From Vibrio tritonius (GTDB lineage Bacteria; Pseudomonadota; Gammaproteobacteria; Enterobacterales; Vibrionaceae), in NCBI RefSeq assembly GCF_001547935.1, contig NZ_AP014636.1:1364001-1428000 (forward strand): DNA of 64,000 nucleotides, in the 5' to 3' direction. The notes under the pieces were generated by a model. That model was given only the letters and a program-made list of their open reading frames with translations. It was not told where the DNA came from and made no database searches. A program made the translations under genes and the position numbers. The stretch's first letter is position 1, and each line of letters opens with the position of its first letter. This document shows, in pieces, positions 16,769-26,489 of this stretch.

Positions 16769-19231
16769 CTAGCTAAACGCTTTATTTAAAGGGATTAGCA
16801 ACCTACGAAGTAAACTGCTTACTACCACCGCTAAGATGGCAAATGTTACTATTGGTAACACGATCCACAGCATAATATGCAGCTTTGGTTGCATATCAAA
16901 TCCGTACATCATAATCGCTCCAACCACTGCATCGGCACCAATACAAGCGACCCAACCAGCAACGAGAGCAAGTAAACCGAATTCTGCCCAGATCGTTCGT
17001 ATCACTCTTTTTCTACTCGCCCCCAAGGTTCGGTAAAGTTGGATCTCTTGTTGGCGTTGGCTCAAGCTCAAGCGTAGCAGCGTGAAAATCAATAAAACCC
17101 CAGCAATCACCCCAAGCCCAGCCAGTACCGTCATCGACCAAACAATCTGCTGCAGCAACTTCTCAATTTTTGCTCCCATAGAGCGAATATCAATGAGACT
17201 CACCGTTGGGTGCTGTCGTGATAGGGTCACTAGCAAAGGGTTGTCTTTATCACTTAGGCGAAAACTCACCAGCCAGGTTGCAGGGACAGACGCCATTACA
17301 TCCGGACTGAATATAAAGTAAAAATTGGGTTTCATTTGACGCCATTCCACATGACGTATAGTGTTTACTTTCGCAGTAAAAGTTTCGCTGTTAATCACAA
17401 AAGTCAGCTCATCGCCAATCTTGATCCCCAAATCTCTGGCGAGATCTTCTTCTACCGACACCGCCCCCTGCGCTTGCCAAACACCAGCAACAATAGGGTT
17501 GTAATCTGGTAGATTTTCACCCCATGTGAAATTCAACTCACGACCTAAAGCATCTTCCCCTTCTTGGCCATTAGCGCGCTCCTTAGCATTTTGCCCATTA
17601 ATCAACGTTAGTCGACCTCGGGAGATAGGATAAGCAGGTGATCTTTCAACCTTGGCGGCATCCAGAGTTTGCAGATAACTCTCTTTTTCATACGGAGCAA
17701 TATTGATCGCAAACGCATTCGGCGCATCCGGTGGGAGCGTCTGTTGCCAATCGGTTAACAAATCGGTACGAACCAACCACATCACAGCCAGTAGCATTAA
17801 AGAAAGCGATAAAGCACCAAACTGCAGCGTACTCGCCGCTCCAGATCGTTGTAATCGACTGATCGCTAATTTAACCGTTGGACTTAAAGGCAAATAGTTG
17901 GTTAATTTGATGATCAGTAACCCCGTGATACCCAACAACACAAACAAGACCACAATACCAATTAGAACAAACCAAATCAGCGTATTACCTTGATACATGT
18001 AAACCAATGCAGCCAAGGGTAACAGTACAAGCCACCATGCTCTTTTACGCCCTTTCTCCGAACTCTCATTCATTACTTGCGCCGGACGTATCATCAACAA
18101 ACGATCAAAAGGAATCCCCAAAGCTGGAATAGCAATGAGTAAACTGGTTAGCAGCGCAAAACCTAATGGCGCAAAACCGTAACTAGGTAAAGGGTCCGGT
18201 AACATGTCTGTCAGCGGTATACGGAGCATGATTTCCAAAACAACACCCACCAATGAGCCCAATATCGCAGCCGTCCCGTAAAGCACCAAAGTTTGAATCG
18301 CCAACCAACGGACTATCCACCCACGGCTGGCCCCCAAACTTTTCAACATAGCAATGGTTTGCTGACGCGAAGCCACATAGTGCTGACAAGTAAGCACGAG
18401 TGTGGTGGCGGCCATGATAACCACAATGGCAACAGCCAAAGAGAGATATTGTTGGGTGCGTTCAAATACATCAGACGTTCTACTGGTGCTACTTTGATCA
18501 CGCCACCGGTCACTTGGTGTTAAAGTGACTTGCTGCTTTAACTTAGCAATATCAGAATCACTGCCATTAACGAACAATCGATATTGAACTCGACTGCCCA
18601 TCTGCACTGCTGCGGTTTTCGCCACATCGTCTTGATGAATGAGAACGGCCGGCATCTGCTGAAATGGGTTGAAGCTCAATCCAGGCTCTTCGCCAATACG
18701 CCCTGTAATTGTAAAGTCTGCATCTCCGATACTTAAGTGTTGCCCCACTTGCACGTCTAATAACGCAAATAGCCGTTCATCTAACCAAAGTTCACCCGGT
18801 TTTACATGATGAACAATCTGACCATTTGTGCCTTCTAAACGCATTTCACCTCGCAATGGATAGACACTATCGACCGCTTTCACCGTCACTAACTGCATTT
18901 TATCATCGGCACTAAAAGCCATAGTACCAAACCGAGTCAAAAGCGATGTTGTCACAGGCAGGGCCTTCACACGTTCCCATGTCTGTTCAGGGATAGGATT
19001 ACCCGACACCAACACTGTATCAGCGGTGAGTGCGTCTTTACCCTGCTTTACGACCACTTGCTCCATTCGTGTTGCCAGGGCTGTCAAAGCAAAGACACAG
19101 GCAATGATAAGAACTAATGCCAATGCGACAGGCCAAAGTTTACCATGACGAATTTCGGCCAAGCTCCAACGTAACAAACGTCCATTTAGCTGGCCTTTGC
19201 TCATAACGTTTGATACATGAATACTGCTCAT
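16769..19231 (-). CDS. ABC transporter permease, FtsX/MacB type (YbbP-like)
   Basis: An 820-residue inner-membrane permease of the FtsX superfamily with two FtsX-like modules. There is a membrane helix near residues 34-54, a periplasmic domain, helix groups near 265-380 and 400-490, a second periplasmic region, and a final helix group near 690-810. Fold duplication and length match the YbbP family that pairs with YbbA. Its start overlaps the end of the ATPase gene by four nt, so the two are translated together. The cargo is unknown; related systems handle lipids or lipoproteins. Confidence 0.85.
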   Translation of the reverse strand: MSSIHVSNVMSKGQLNGRLLRWSLAEIRHGKLWPVALALVLIIACVFALTALATRMEQVVVKQGKDALTADTVLVSGNPIPEQTWERVKALPVTTSLLTRFGTMAFSADDKMQLVTVKAVDSVYPLRGEMRLEGTNGQIVHHVKPGELWLDERLFALLDVQVGQHLSIGDADFTITGRIGEEPGLSFNPFQQMPAVLIHQDDVAKTAAVQMGSRVQYRLFVNGSDSDIAKLKQQVTLTPSDRWRDQSSTSRTSDVFERTQQYLSLAVAIVVIMAATTLVLTCQHYVASRQQTIAMLKSLGASRGWIVRWLAIQTLVLYGTAAILGSLVGVVLEIMLRIPLTDMLPDPLPSYGFAPLGFALLTSLLIAIPALGIPFDRLLMIRPAQVMNESSEKGRKRAWWLVLLPLAALVYMYQGNTLIWFVLIGIVVLFVLLGITGLLIIKLTNYLPLSPTVKLAISRLQRSGAASTLQFGALSLSLMLLAVMWLVRTDLLTDWQQTLPPDAPNAFAINIAPYEKESYLQTLDAAKVERSPAYPISRGRLTLINGQNAKERANGQEGEDALGRELNFTWGENLPDYNPIVAGVWQAQGAVSVEEDLARDLGIKIGDELTFVINSETFTAKVNTIRHVEWRQMKPNFYFIFSPDVMASVPATWLVSFRLSDKDNPLLVTLSRQHPTVSLIDIRSMGAKIEKLLQQIVWSMTVLAGLGVIAGVLLIFTLLRLSLSQRQQEIQLYRTLGASRKRVIRTIWAEFGLLALVAGWVACIGADAVVGAIMMYGFDMQPKLHIMLWIVLPIVTFAILAVVVSSLLRRLLIPLNKAFS

Positions 19232-19905
19232 AGACGTTCCTCCAACTCACCAGCATGCATATAAAAACAACGTTGGCAACGAGCCGCTAAGTCGGGATCA
19301 TGAGTCACTAGCACAAGTGTTGTGCCATTGTCTTGATTGAGCTTGAACAGCAGATCAATGACAGTTTGCGCAGTAGCTTGATCGAGATTACCAGTCGGTT
19401 CATCGGCAAACAGAATTTGTGGCTGAATCATAAATGCACGGGCTAACGCAACACGCTGCTGCTCTCCACCAGACAATTGCGCCGGAGAATGATGCAAACG
19501 ATGCCCAAGCCCAACTTGTTCGAGTAATGCAGTGGCACGCTCGATGTTTTCTTTTTCCCCTTTCAGTAAACAAGGTAAGGTAACGTTTTCCAAAGCCGTT
19601 AAACTAGGAATCAACAAAAAGCTTTGAAATACAAACCCTATTGAGTTAGCTCTCAATGCCGCTCTCTCTTCATCCGTTAGCAAACTCAGCCCGTGTCCAA
19701 GCAGGTGAACTTCACCTTGTGTGGGTGCTTCAAGCCCAGCCAATAACGTCATCAATGTCGATTTCCCCGCGCCTGATGTTCCGACAATCGCCACTGTTTC
19801 TTGCTCATAAATTTGTAAGCTAACGTTTTTTAAGATTGTTAATTGCTCTTGTTTGGTGGAGACTACTTGAGTTAACGATGTCGCAGAAATAATGGATGAT
19901 TGCAT
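19228..19905 (-). CDS. ABC transporter ATP-binding protein, YbbA-like
   Basis: About 225 residues of the LolD/MacB-type ATPase class. Walker A GTSGAGKST, the ABC signature LSGGEQQRVALARA and Walker B ILFADEPTGNLD are intact. I place the start at the ATG complementary to 19903-19905, giving MQSSIISATSLTQ. An in-frame upstream start at 19947 would lie deep inside tesA. The gene is divergent from tesA, with start codons that overlap. YbbA, YbbP and TesA occur together in E. coli as well. Confidence 0.88.
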   Translation of the reverse strand: MQSSIISATSLTQVVSTKQEQLTILKNVSLQIYEQETVAIVGTSGAGKSTLMTLLAGLEAPTQGEVHLLGHGLSLLTDEERAALRANSIGFVFQSFLLIPSLTALENVTLPCLLKGEKENIERATALLEQVGLGHRLHHSPAQLSGGEQQRVALARAFMIQPQILFADEPTGNLDQATAQTVIDLLFKLNQDNGTTLVLVTHDPDLAARCQRCFYMHAGELEERL

Positions 19906-20503
19906 GATTCGAAGACTTTCCTTGTTGTTACTATTGTTGTGTTCCACCAGCGCTACGAGTCAAACATTAATGATTCTCGGAGATAGCCTTAGCGCAGGTT
20001 ATCAAATGCCGATTGAGCAGGCTTGGGCCAGTTTACTCAGTCAACAGCTGAGTGAAAAAGGAAAAAATGTTACTGTTATTAACGCTAGCATCTCTGGCGA
20101 CACTTCAGGAAATGGTTTAGCACGTTTGCCCGGGTTGTTAACAAAACATCACCCCGATGTTGTATTGGTTGAATTGGGGGCAAATGACGGGCTACGGGGT
20201 TTTCCCCCTACCCTGATTACCAATAACTTACGTCAAATTGTGCAACAAATACAGTCAAGCGATGCAAAAGCGATCGTGATGCAAATTCGCATGCCTCCCA
20301 ACTATGGCAAGCGTTATACCACTATGTTTTATGAGGTTTTCGCCAAAGTCGCACAGCAAGAAAAAGTGCCCTTAATCCCCTTCTATTTGGAACAAATAAT
20401 CACGAAACCCGAATGGATAATGCCTGATGGTTTGCACCCAAGACCTGAGGCTCAAAGCTGGATTGCTCACTACATGGCTAACGAATTACTCCCATATTTA
20501 TAA
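19892..20503 (+). CDS. tesA: Multifunctional acyl-CoA thioesterase I / lysophospholipase TesA
   Basis: A periplasmic SGNH/GDSL hydrolase of about 203 residues with a signal peptide (residues about 5-23, LSLLLLLLCSTSATS). Block I GDSLSAGY carries the nucleophile Ser, GANDGLRG is block III with Asn, and DGLHPRPEA is block V with the Asp-His pair. The ATG at 19892 and an internal ATG at 19904 are both possible starts. The second overlaps the ybbA start codon on the other strand by two bases. Confidence 0.93.
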   Translation: MDDCMIRRLSLLLLLLCSTSATSQTLMILGDSLSAGYQMPIEQAWASLLSQQLSEKGKNVTVINASISGDTSGNGLARLPGLLTKHHPDVVLVELGANDGLRGFPPTLITNNLRQIVQQIQSSDAKAIVMQIRMPPNYGKRYTTMFYEVFAKVAQQEKVPLIPFYLEQIITKPEWIMPDGLHPRPEAQSWIAHYMANELLPYL

Positions 20504-20595
20504 CAAATATCACCACTTTTAATGGTCTAGCTCAATAAAGCCCCGTGAATTATGGGGTATTCTCGTCCCTTCTGTTCAACACGATGGTGACACTA

Positions 20596-21798
20596 ATGCA
20601 CATAGAACCCGTTATTAAGGGTGTGGTGGCAAAAACCGCCCATCCATTAGGTTGCGAGCAAGCTATCTTGCAGCAAATTGAGTTTGTAAAAAAAGAAGAG
20701 CCTATTACTCAAGGGCCAAAACGAGTTCTGATTCTAGGCGCATCTTCTGGTTATGGTCTGGCAGCACGTATTGCCCTTACTTTTGGCGGCGCACAGGCTG
20801 ATACCATTGGCGTATCATTAGAAAGAACTCCATCAGAAACACAAACTGGCAGCGCCGGCTTCTACAACAATTACTATTTCAAGAAACACGCAGAGAGTGC
20901 GGGTAAAACTGCGGTCAATATTCATGGTGATGTTTTCTCTCAAGAATTGAAAGATCAGGTCATTGAAGCCATTGAAACTTATTTCGAAGGCGAAGTTGAC
21001 CTCATTATTTACAGTATTGCGAGTGGCAAACGTCGTCAGGCTAACTCTGACCAGTTTTGGTACTCTTTTATCAAACCGATTGGTGATACCGTAGCAGGTT
21101 CAACGATTATTCTTGAACATGATCAGTGGCAAAATCTGCAATTGACTCCAGCGTCAGATGATGAACTCAGCAGCACCATTAAAGTGATGGGGGGTGACGA
21201 CTGGGAAAAATGGGTAGATGCATTAATCAATGCCGATTCGATTGCCGAAGGCTGTAAAACCATCGCTTTCTCCTATATGGGTCCAGAAATCACCCATCCA
21301 ATTTATCTCGATGGCACTCTTGGACAAGCGAAAATCGACCTGCATCAAACCAGTCACTCGCTGAATTTGAAGCTGGCTAACTACGACGGCGGCGCCTACG
21401 CTACCGTGTGTAAAGCCGTCGTAACAAAAGCGAGTATGGTGATTCCAGGACTCAGCCCTTACATGATCGCTCTGTACAAAGTGATGAAAGAAACTGGTAC
21501 TCACGAAAACACCATTGGTCAAATGCAGCGTTTATTCCGTAATAAGCTCTACGGACAAGATACAGTACATGTAGATGGAGAGCGTTTAATTCGCATGGAT
21601 GATTACGAACTGGCTCCAGAAACCCAAGTTAAAGTGAATGCCATTTTGGATCAACTTAACGAATCGAATTTCCGAGAACTTGGCGATTACGCAGGATTCA
21701 AACAAGAATTTATGCAGCTAAATGGCTTTGGATTTGACGCGGTTGATTACGCACAAGATGTCGATCTCACCCCGTATTTGAAGCAAGATAGCGAATAA
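20596..21798 (+). CDS. fabV: Trans-2-enoyl-ACP/CoA reductase, FabV family
   Basis: About 400 residues of the FabV/TER family, which performs the NADH-dependent last reduction in fatty acid elongation. Upstream GTG/ATG codons would extend the ORF to 20545, but the ATG at 20596 gives the family N-terminus MHIEPVIKGVVAKTAHPLGC. The nucleotide-binding GASSGYG and the catalytic Y-x8-K pair in IYLDGTLGQAK are conserved. Compared with V. cholerae FabV as I remember it, the middle section (after YSIASGKRR) is quite different. This may therefore be the divergent second copy found in some vibrios (FabV2). Confidence 0.85.
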   Translation: MHIEPVIKGVVAKTAHPLGCEQAILQQIEFVKKEEPITQGPKRVLILGASSGYGLAARIALTFGGAQADTIGVSLERTPSETQTGSAGFYNNYYFKKHAESAGKTAVNIHGDVFSQELKDQVIEAIETYFEGEVDLIIYSIASGKRRQANSDQFWYSFIKPIGDTVAGSTIILEHDQWQNLQLTPASDDELSSTIKVMGGDDWEKWVDALINADSIAEGCKTIAFSYMGPEITHPIYLDGTLGQAKIDLHQTSHSLNLKLANYDGGAYATVCKAVVTKASMVIPGLSPYMIALYKVMKETGTHENTIGQMQRLFRNKLYGQDTVHVDGERLIRMDDYELAPETQVKVNAILDQLNESNFRELGDYAGFKQEFMQLNGFGFDAVDYAQDVDLTPYLKQDSE

Positions 21799-21828
21799 AT
21801 CGTTCCTATTTTCAGTTCAATATCGATT

Positions 21829-21875
21829 AGCCTGATGTTCCACCGCCAAAAGCGGGAAGAATATCGGGCTTTTTT
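21829..21875 (+). terminator. Terminator after fabV
   Basis: Outer arms AGCCTGAT and ATCGGGCT (one G-U pair) enclose an inner CCGC/GCGG hairpin and are followed by TTTTTT. Confidence 0.7.
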
Positions 21876-21996
21876 GTTGTCAATTCCACCAATGTGCAGC
21901 GAAAGCAGCGCTAAGTTGCTATCCTGACTTTACTCTGGAGAACACGGTTTTTATAATCCCCCTCCTTTTACCTCAGACAAAACGAGCTGTCATACT

Positions 21997-23646
21997 ATGG
22001 ATCAACTAATCTCAAGACTGAAAAAACTCGAGAAACAGAATTATCGTGCCTATCAGCAGATCAAAGGCGACTATGACTTTGGTGACTTCAATCTGTTCAT
22101 CGATAACATCCAGTCCGATCCATACGCACCAGCGTCACGTGTACGAGCATTCCGAGCTTGGGCACCTTCTGGTCTAGCGTTTCTACGTGATAAATCGGCG
22201 GCTTACCAAATCGCAGCACGCGATTTTATCGCGCGCAGCTTCGCTCAGTTTGCACTGCATGAAAATGACGTTCAGATTGCCTTAACCGGTCAAACCGTGC
22301 TTGATTCAACGTCTGTTGTATTCACAGAAGAAGGCATCGAACTGCGTTTTCGTGTGAATATGCCCGCCGATGGTCGCCAAATTTTGGCGAAGAAGGCAAT
22401 TAACCTTTTAACGTTCCATCTGCCTAAATTCATCCGTCGTGCCACAATGGCGCGAGAATTGGATCTGGACACGCTAGCGCATCATTGCGCAGTCATTGAA
22501 GACCAGGAAGCTCTGCGCAATCAACTAAATGAACATAACTTAATTGGTTTTGTTGCCAATGGCAGTATCTTACCTCGCCTCGCGGGTAACAGTGATTTAC
22601 CGATGAAGGACGCCGTGCCATTCAATGCTCCAGATTCTCTTGCAATCACATTAACGACGCCAAATAAAGGGTCCATTACCGGTTTAGGCATCAAAAAAGG
22701 GATCACCTTGGTTGTCGGTGGTGGGTTCCACGGTAAGTCAACCCTACTTACCGCAGTAGAGCGTGGCATCTATAACCACATTCCAAGTGACGGACGTGAA
22801 TATTGCGTAACCGATCGTCAAGCCATGAAGATTCGTGCTGAAGACGGGCGCTGTGTACACAACCTTAATATTTCAAACTACATTAATCATTTACCAATGG
22901 GGCGAGACACGCACTCATTCAGTACACAAGATGCCTCAGGGTCAACTTCCCAAGCCGCTTGGTTACAAGAATCGATTGAGGCTGGTGCAACGACCTTACT
23001 CATTGACGAAGATACCTCTGCAACCAACTTCATGATTCGTGATGAACGCATGCAAGCACTGGTCAGCAAAGGAGATGAACCGATTACTCCACTGGTTGAT
23101 CGTATCGGACAACTACGCGACACCTTAGATATGTCGACTTTGATTGTTATGGGCGGATCGGGAGACTATTTAGATGTTGCAGACACCGTCATTCAAATGC
23201 AAGATTACCAAGCCATTGATGTCACAGAAAAAGCACACGAAGTGATCGCTCGTCACCCAAGCACGCGTCATAACGAATGTGAATATGAGTTGCAGCAGGT
23301 ACCAGCTCGCCAATTTCATTGCGGTGGTTTGCAGAAGATCCTAGCAGATGGCAAATTCCGAGTCAGTGCCAAAGACGCACATACGTTACGTTTTGGCCGT
23401 GAAACCGTTGATCTCTCAGCCTTAGAACAACTTGAATCGGCAAGTGAAGTGAATGCTATTGGATGGTTATGGTTCCAATTAGCACAAAATCCTGGGTGGA
23501 GCAAACAGCCTGTTGAGACTATTAAGGCCTTACTACACCACGAATGGTATAAAACAATGCCAAATCAAGGTGATTTGGCATTGCCTCGTGCTATCGATGT
23601 GATGGCAGCGTTAAATCGTATGCGCCAAGCACAATTCAAAGCTTAA
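21997..23646 (+). CDS. ABC-class ATPase (PF09818 type)
   Basis: A 549-residue protein of the 'predicted ATPase of the ABC class' family. The P-loop is VVGGGFHGKSTLL (around residue 240), and the Walker B-like TTLLIDEDTSATNFMIRDERM follows further on. The N-terminal part, with DPYAPASRVRAF, is conserved in the family. It has no membrane segments and no permease partner. The function of this widespread family is not established, although an RNA-related role has been suggested. The last four nt overlap the convergent J-domain gene. Confidence 0.8.
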   Translation: MDQLISRLKKLEKQNYRAYQQIKGDYDFGDFNLFIDNIQSDPYAPASRVRAFRAWAPSGLAFLRDKSAAYQIAARDFIARSFAQFALHENDVQIALTGQTVLDSTSVVFTEEGIELRFRVNMPADGRQILAKKAINLLTFHLPKFIRRATMARELDLDTLAHHCAVIEDQEALRNQLNEHNLIGFVANGSILPRLAGNSDLPMKDAVPFNAPDSLAITLTTPNKGSITGLGIKKGITLVVGGGFHGKSTLLTAVERGIYNHIPSDGREYCVTDRQAMKIRAEDGRCVHNLNISNYINHLPMGRDTHSFSTQDASGSTSQAAWLQESIEAGATTLLIDEDTSATNFMIRDERMQALVSKGDEPITPLVDRIGQLRDTLDMSTLIVMGGSGDYLDVADTVIQMQDYQAIDVTEKAHEVIARHPSTRHNECEYELQQVPARQFHCGGLQKILADGKFRVSAKDAHTLRFGRETVDLSALEQLESASEVNAIGWLWFQLAQNPGWSKQPVETIKALLHHEWYKTMPNQGDLALPRAIDVMAALNRMRQAQFKA

Positions 23647-24287
23647 CTGAAAATGTCCTGATATTGCTCATCACGCAGGACATGCCAAGCCTCACACAAA
23701 ATTCGGAATTTTTCTGAATTGCCATTTTCTCGGTCCGGATGCCAACGGAGTGCCAAGCGGCGCCAGGTTTTCCGGATCTGAGTAGAACTCGCTGATTCAT
23801 CCAGTTCAAACAACCTCAATGCTTGTAGACGACTGAGATTTTTATGATCTCCATCGCCACCAACAAATTTTCGATAACGGGTCCAGAATTCATTTAGTAG
23901 CCGTTTCACTTCCCCTTCATTGGCTTCGTAGTTTTCCCACTGCATGTAGTAATCACGTAACGGATTTTCAGTGTCAATGTAATGCATCTGACTTTGAAAC
24001 ATCGGACTCAATACGATATCCATTGCTTCTACCTGCAACCATTTTTCTGGATAGAGCGTCTCTTGCAACTGAAAGAGCGCATTCATCATTAAAAAATTAC
24101 GTTTAAACAGGTCTTTTTCTGGCGAGTCATCCAATGTTGGCATAAAACCAATTTCACCAAGATGAGAAGCCAGTGTATGCACTTTCCAACCGGAAGGTTG
24201 ATGTTTCAGAACTTCAAAAATTGGCCAAACTAATGGGTTCTCCATATAGCCCTGAAACGTCGCTGTAAGGTGGTGAGTTTCTGACAT
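23643..24287 (-). CDS. DnaJ-related protein with C-terminal J domain
   Basis: 214 residues. The last 60 form a J domain with ALRLFELDESAS, the RLALRWHPD helix II/HPD motif, and a typical helix III ending. The N-terminal 150 residues match the DNAJ_related domain found in gammaproteobacteria. It should stimulate an Hsp70 ATPase, with the N-terminus choosing the client. The J domain at the C-terminus rather than the N-terminus is normal for this subfamily. The 3' end overlaps that of the ABC-class ATPase by four nt. Confidence 0.82.
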   Translation of the reverse strand: MSETHHLTATFQGYMENPLVWPIFEVLKHQPSGWKVHTLASHLGEIGFMPTLDDSPEKDLFKRNFLMMNALFQLQETLYPEKWLQVEAMDIVLSPMFQSQMHYIDTENPLRDYYMQWENYEANEGEVKRLLNEFWTRYRKFVGGDGDHKNLSRLQALRLFELDESASSTQIRKTWRRLALRWHPDRENGNSEKFRILCEAWHVLRDEQYQDIFS

Positions 24288-24785
24288 AGTGCGTCCACTG
24301 CGAAAATTGTCATTCTATTCAAATCTATCCAATCACGTTTGTCGAGTAGCAAACTTGGCAAAGCAACCGGATTTTGACCCCGAGTCCATTTCCTAGTAAC
24401 ACTTATCTCATTTGTGTCACTATCTTCCTAGCAACCTTAGATACTCTAATAAACCTAAAAATGAATTTCGTTCAAACAGTTAACTAAGGCATGACATGGC
24501 TCTAGCAATAAGAATAGGACAAGGTAGATAATACTTCAGGGTAAATGATTAATATTTTTATATAGTTACTAGGTTTTGAGACTTACTCCAAAAATCCATA
24601 TATTTGCAATACAGTGTAATAATACCAATTGTTGTTCTATCTGATGCATTAGTGAGATTATTGTCCACCCCGTAAGTCTCTAGAAAAAACGTTTAATATC
24701 AACACTAAATACGTTTCGCATGGCATGTATCATTATGGAATTCGCTATGCTGTAAAACTGACTGCCATCAAGGATTGAATGCACT
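24288..24785. other. Intergenic region with no gene found
   Basis: About 500 nt between the J-domain gene and the DUF2238 gene, which diverge from it. Both promoters must lie here. It is AT-rich in the middle. The pair TGAGACTTAC and GTAAGTCTC is inverted about 100 nt apart, which may be chance. I found no ORF with a ribosome site and no recognisable RNA. Confidence 0.5.
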
Positions 24786-25391
24786 ATGACCGTACCTCGC
24801 CAACTCACTTGGTTTACGCTCGGCTATGCCGTGCTATTTATTTTTTCAGCTGTCGCCCCAAATTCCCAGTCGGTATGGATAGCAGAAATCATTCCTGTGA
24901 TGCTCATGCTGGCACTCACATGGTGGATATCAACGTTAGTTCCTCTGAGTAAAACCGCTTACTGCCTGATATTCATTTGGATGGCCTTGCATACGATAGG
25001 TGCCAAATATACCTTCGCAGAAGTGCCATTTGGTTGGTTCAATCAATTGATTGGTTCAGAACGTAACAATTTTGACCGAGTTGCTCATTTTGCCATTGGG
25101 CTGTACGCCTATCCGATTGCAGAAGTGGTAATTCGTCGGCGTTTAGCTCCCTCTTGGTTAGCAAGAGCATTTGCTCTTTTTGTCATTATGAGTATTGCTG
25201 CAGGCTACGAAATCGTAGAATGGTGGTATGCTGATTTAGCGGGAGGAGAAAACGGTATCGCTTTTCTAGGTTCACAAGGGGATATCTGGGATGCACAAAA
25301 AGACATGCTGTGTGACACCCTTGGAGCACTATGCGCCTTGAGCCTACTAAGTTGGCAATGTCGACATAATCCTAGGCGTTTTCAGGATTAA
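24786..25391 (+). CDS. DUF2238 (YjdF-type) inner-membrane protein
   Basis: 201 residues with about six membrane helices, starting at ATG 24786. The conserved polar positions of the family are visible within the membrane part: the HTIGAKYTF, FDRVAHFAIG and GYEIVEWW motifs, and GDIWDAQKDM. These His, Asp and Glu residues suggest a metal or lipid-head-group site, but the function is unknown. It is followed by a hairpin terminator overlapping the convergent cutA stop codon. Confidence 0.82.
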   Translation: MTVPRQLTWFTLGYAVLFIFSAVAPNSQSVWIAEIIPVMLMLALTWWISTLVPLSKTAYCLIFIWMALHTIGAKYTFAEVPFGWFNQLIGSERNNFDRVAHFAIGLYAYPIAEVVIRRRLAPSWLARAFALFVIMSIAAGYEIVEWWYADLAGGENGIAFLGSQGDIWDAQKDMLCDTLGALCALSLLSWQCRHNPRRFQD

Positions 25392-25423
25392 AACAGCGAA
25401 CAAAAAACAATTTATAGCGTAGG

Positions 25424-25453
25424 AATAAGGCGATCCGTCACCTTATTTTTTTT
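25424..25453 (+). terminator. Terminator after DUF2238 gene, overlapping cutA 3' end
   Basis: AATAAGG (25424-25430) and CCTTATT (25441-25447) form a stem with a ten-nt loop, followed by a run of T. The T-run encodes the last codons and stop of cutA on the other strand. Confidence 0.7.
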
Positions 25454-25769
25454 GTGTATTTTGCTTTATCCAAGCAAGATAAGGGTGAAAACCTTCGGTG
25501 ATGGGTACTTGCACAATTTGCGGCACGTCGTAATCGTGAAGCGCAGCAACGGTTTGTTCAACATCTGAATAACACTCTAGTTGTGTTTTGATGACTAACA
25601 ATACTTCATCGTCATGGCAAACCTCTCCCTGCCATACGTAATGACTGCTGATCGGCATGGTTTGAATACAGGCAGCCAATTTTTGCTCAAGCAATGCCTG
25701 AATCATTGACTGGGCATTTTCCTGTTTATTCGTGGTGGTTAGCACGATACAAAAATCTTGGGGGTTCAT
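25443..25769 (-). CDS. cutA: CutA divalent-cation tolerance protein
   Basis: 108 residues, the usual size of this trimeric ferredoxin-like protein linked to copper tolerance and of uncertain biochemical role. Diagnostic stretches are LLEQKLAACIQ, YVWQGEVCHDDEVLLVIKT and VPQIVQVPITEG. The ribosome site GGAGG-like region precedes the ATG. The HAD phosphatase gene is upstream on the same strand, so the two may share a transcript. Confidence 0.92.
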   Translation of the reverse strand: MNPQDFCIVLTTTNKQENAQSMIQALLEQKLAACIQTMPISSHYVWQGEVCHDDEVLLVIKTQLECYSDVEQTVAALHDYDVPQIVQVPITEGFHPYLAWIKQNTQKK

Positions 25770-25823
25770 CTTATACCTCCAAAGGAATGAATGTCTCTAT
25801 TCTAGCGAATTTGCCATGTGAAG

Positions 25824-26489
25824 TCATTTAGGCAGTTCGAGAAATTGCTTTAGATCAGTCAGTTGCTGTAACGGTTCCACTTCAGCAAAACCACAATCGT
25901 GAAGTAGCCTGTCACCTTGCAAATGAAAAGTTTTCACCCCCGCAAGAACCCCAGCAGTTACACCCTGCACGGTATCATCCACATAAATACAGTCATCCAG
26001 CCGATACCCCATGTTCATCGCACAATAATGGATAAGGTCAGGATCAGGTTTCCAACTATTTGCATCAAAGCCGGAATAAATATGGTTTTCAAAGTACGGC
26101 AAAAGTCCCGTAATTTTCAGTATCTCAGCCGTTTTTTCACGCGGAGCATTGGAAGCAATACACATATCAATGCGTTGTTTTTTCAACTCCTCAAGCAAAG
26201 ACTTAGCACCAGGCATGGGCTGCAGCTCAGATTTGAATAGAGCTTCGGTGCGACGACGGTATTCCACTTCTAGCACATCAACATCTGCATGAGTGCATGT
26301 TGCTATTAGCAATTGATTTAAAATATCTGCGCTTTTCCCGCCATCGAAATGTTGCATCACTTCATCGAGCCTAAGACAAACTCCAATTTCTACTAATAAC
26401 TGTTGAAGTACCTGACAACACAAACGCTCACTATCAACGAGCGTTCCTTCACAATCAAAGATGACACATTGTTTTTTTATTTTTGCCAT
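25824..26489 (-). CDS. HAD-superfamily phosphatase, YieH-like
   Basis: About 221 residues, start ATG at 26489 with GGGGAG five nt upstream; a longer frame to 26522 lacks support. Motif I is DCEGTLVDSE, motif II is CIASNAPREK, and the end of motif III/IV is WKPDPDLIHYCA and YVDDTVQGV. The fold is close to E. coli YieH (6-phosphogluconate phosphatase). The second motif I acid, normally Asp in DxDGT, is Glu here (codon GAA). This residue acts as the general acid/base, so activity may be altered or tuned. Confidence 0.8.
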   Translation of the reverse strand: MAKIKKQCVIFDCEGTLVDSERLCCQVLQQLLVEIGVCLRLDEVMQHFDGGKSADILNQLLIATCTHADVDVLEVEYRRRTEALFKSELQPMPGAKSLLEELKKQRIDMCIASNAPREKTAEILKITGLLPYFENHIYSGFDANSWKPDPDLIHYCAMNMGYRLDDCIYVDDTVQGVTAGVLAGVKTFHLQGDRLLHDCGFAEVEPLQQLTDLKQFLELPK

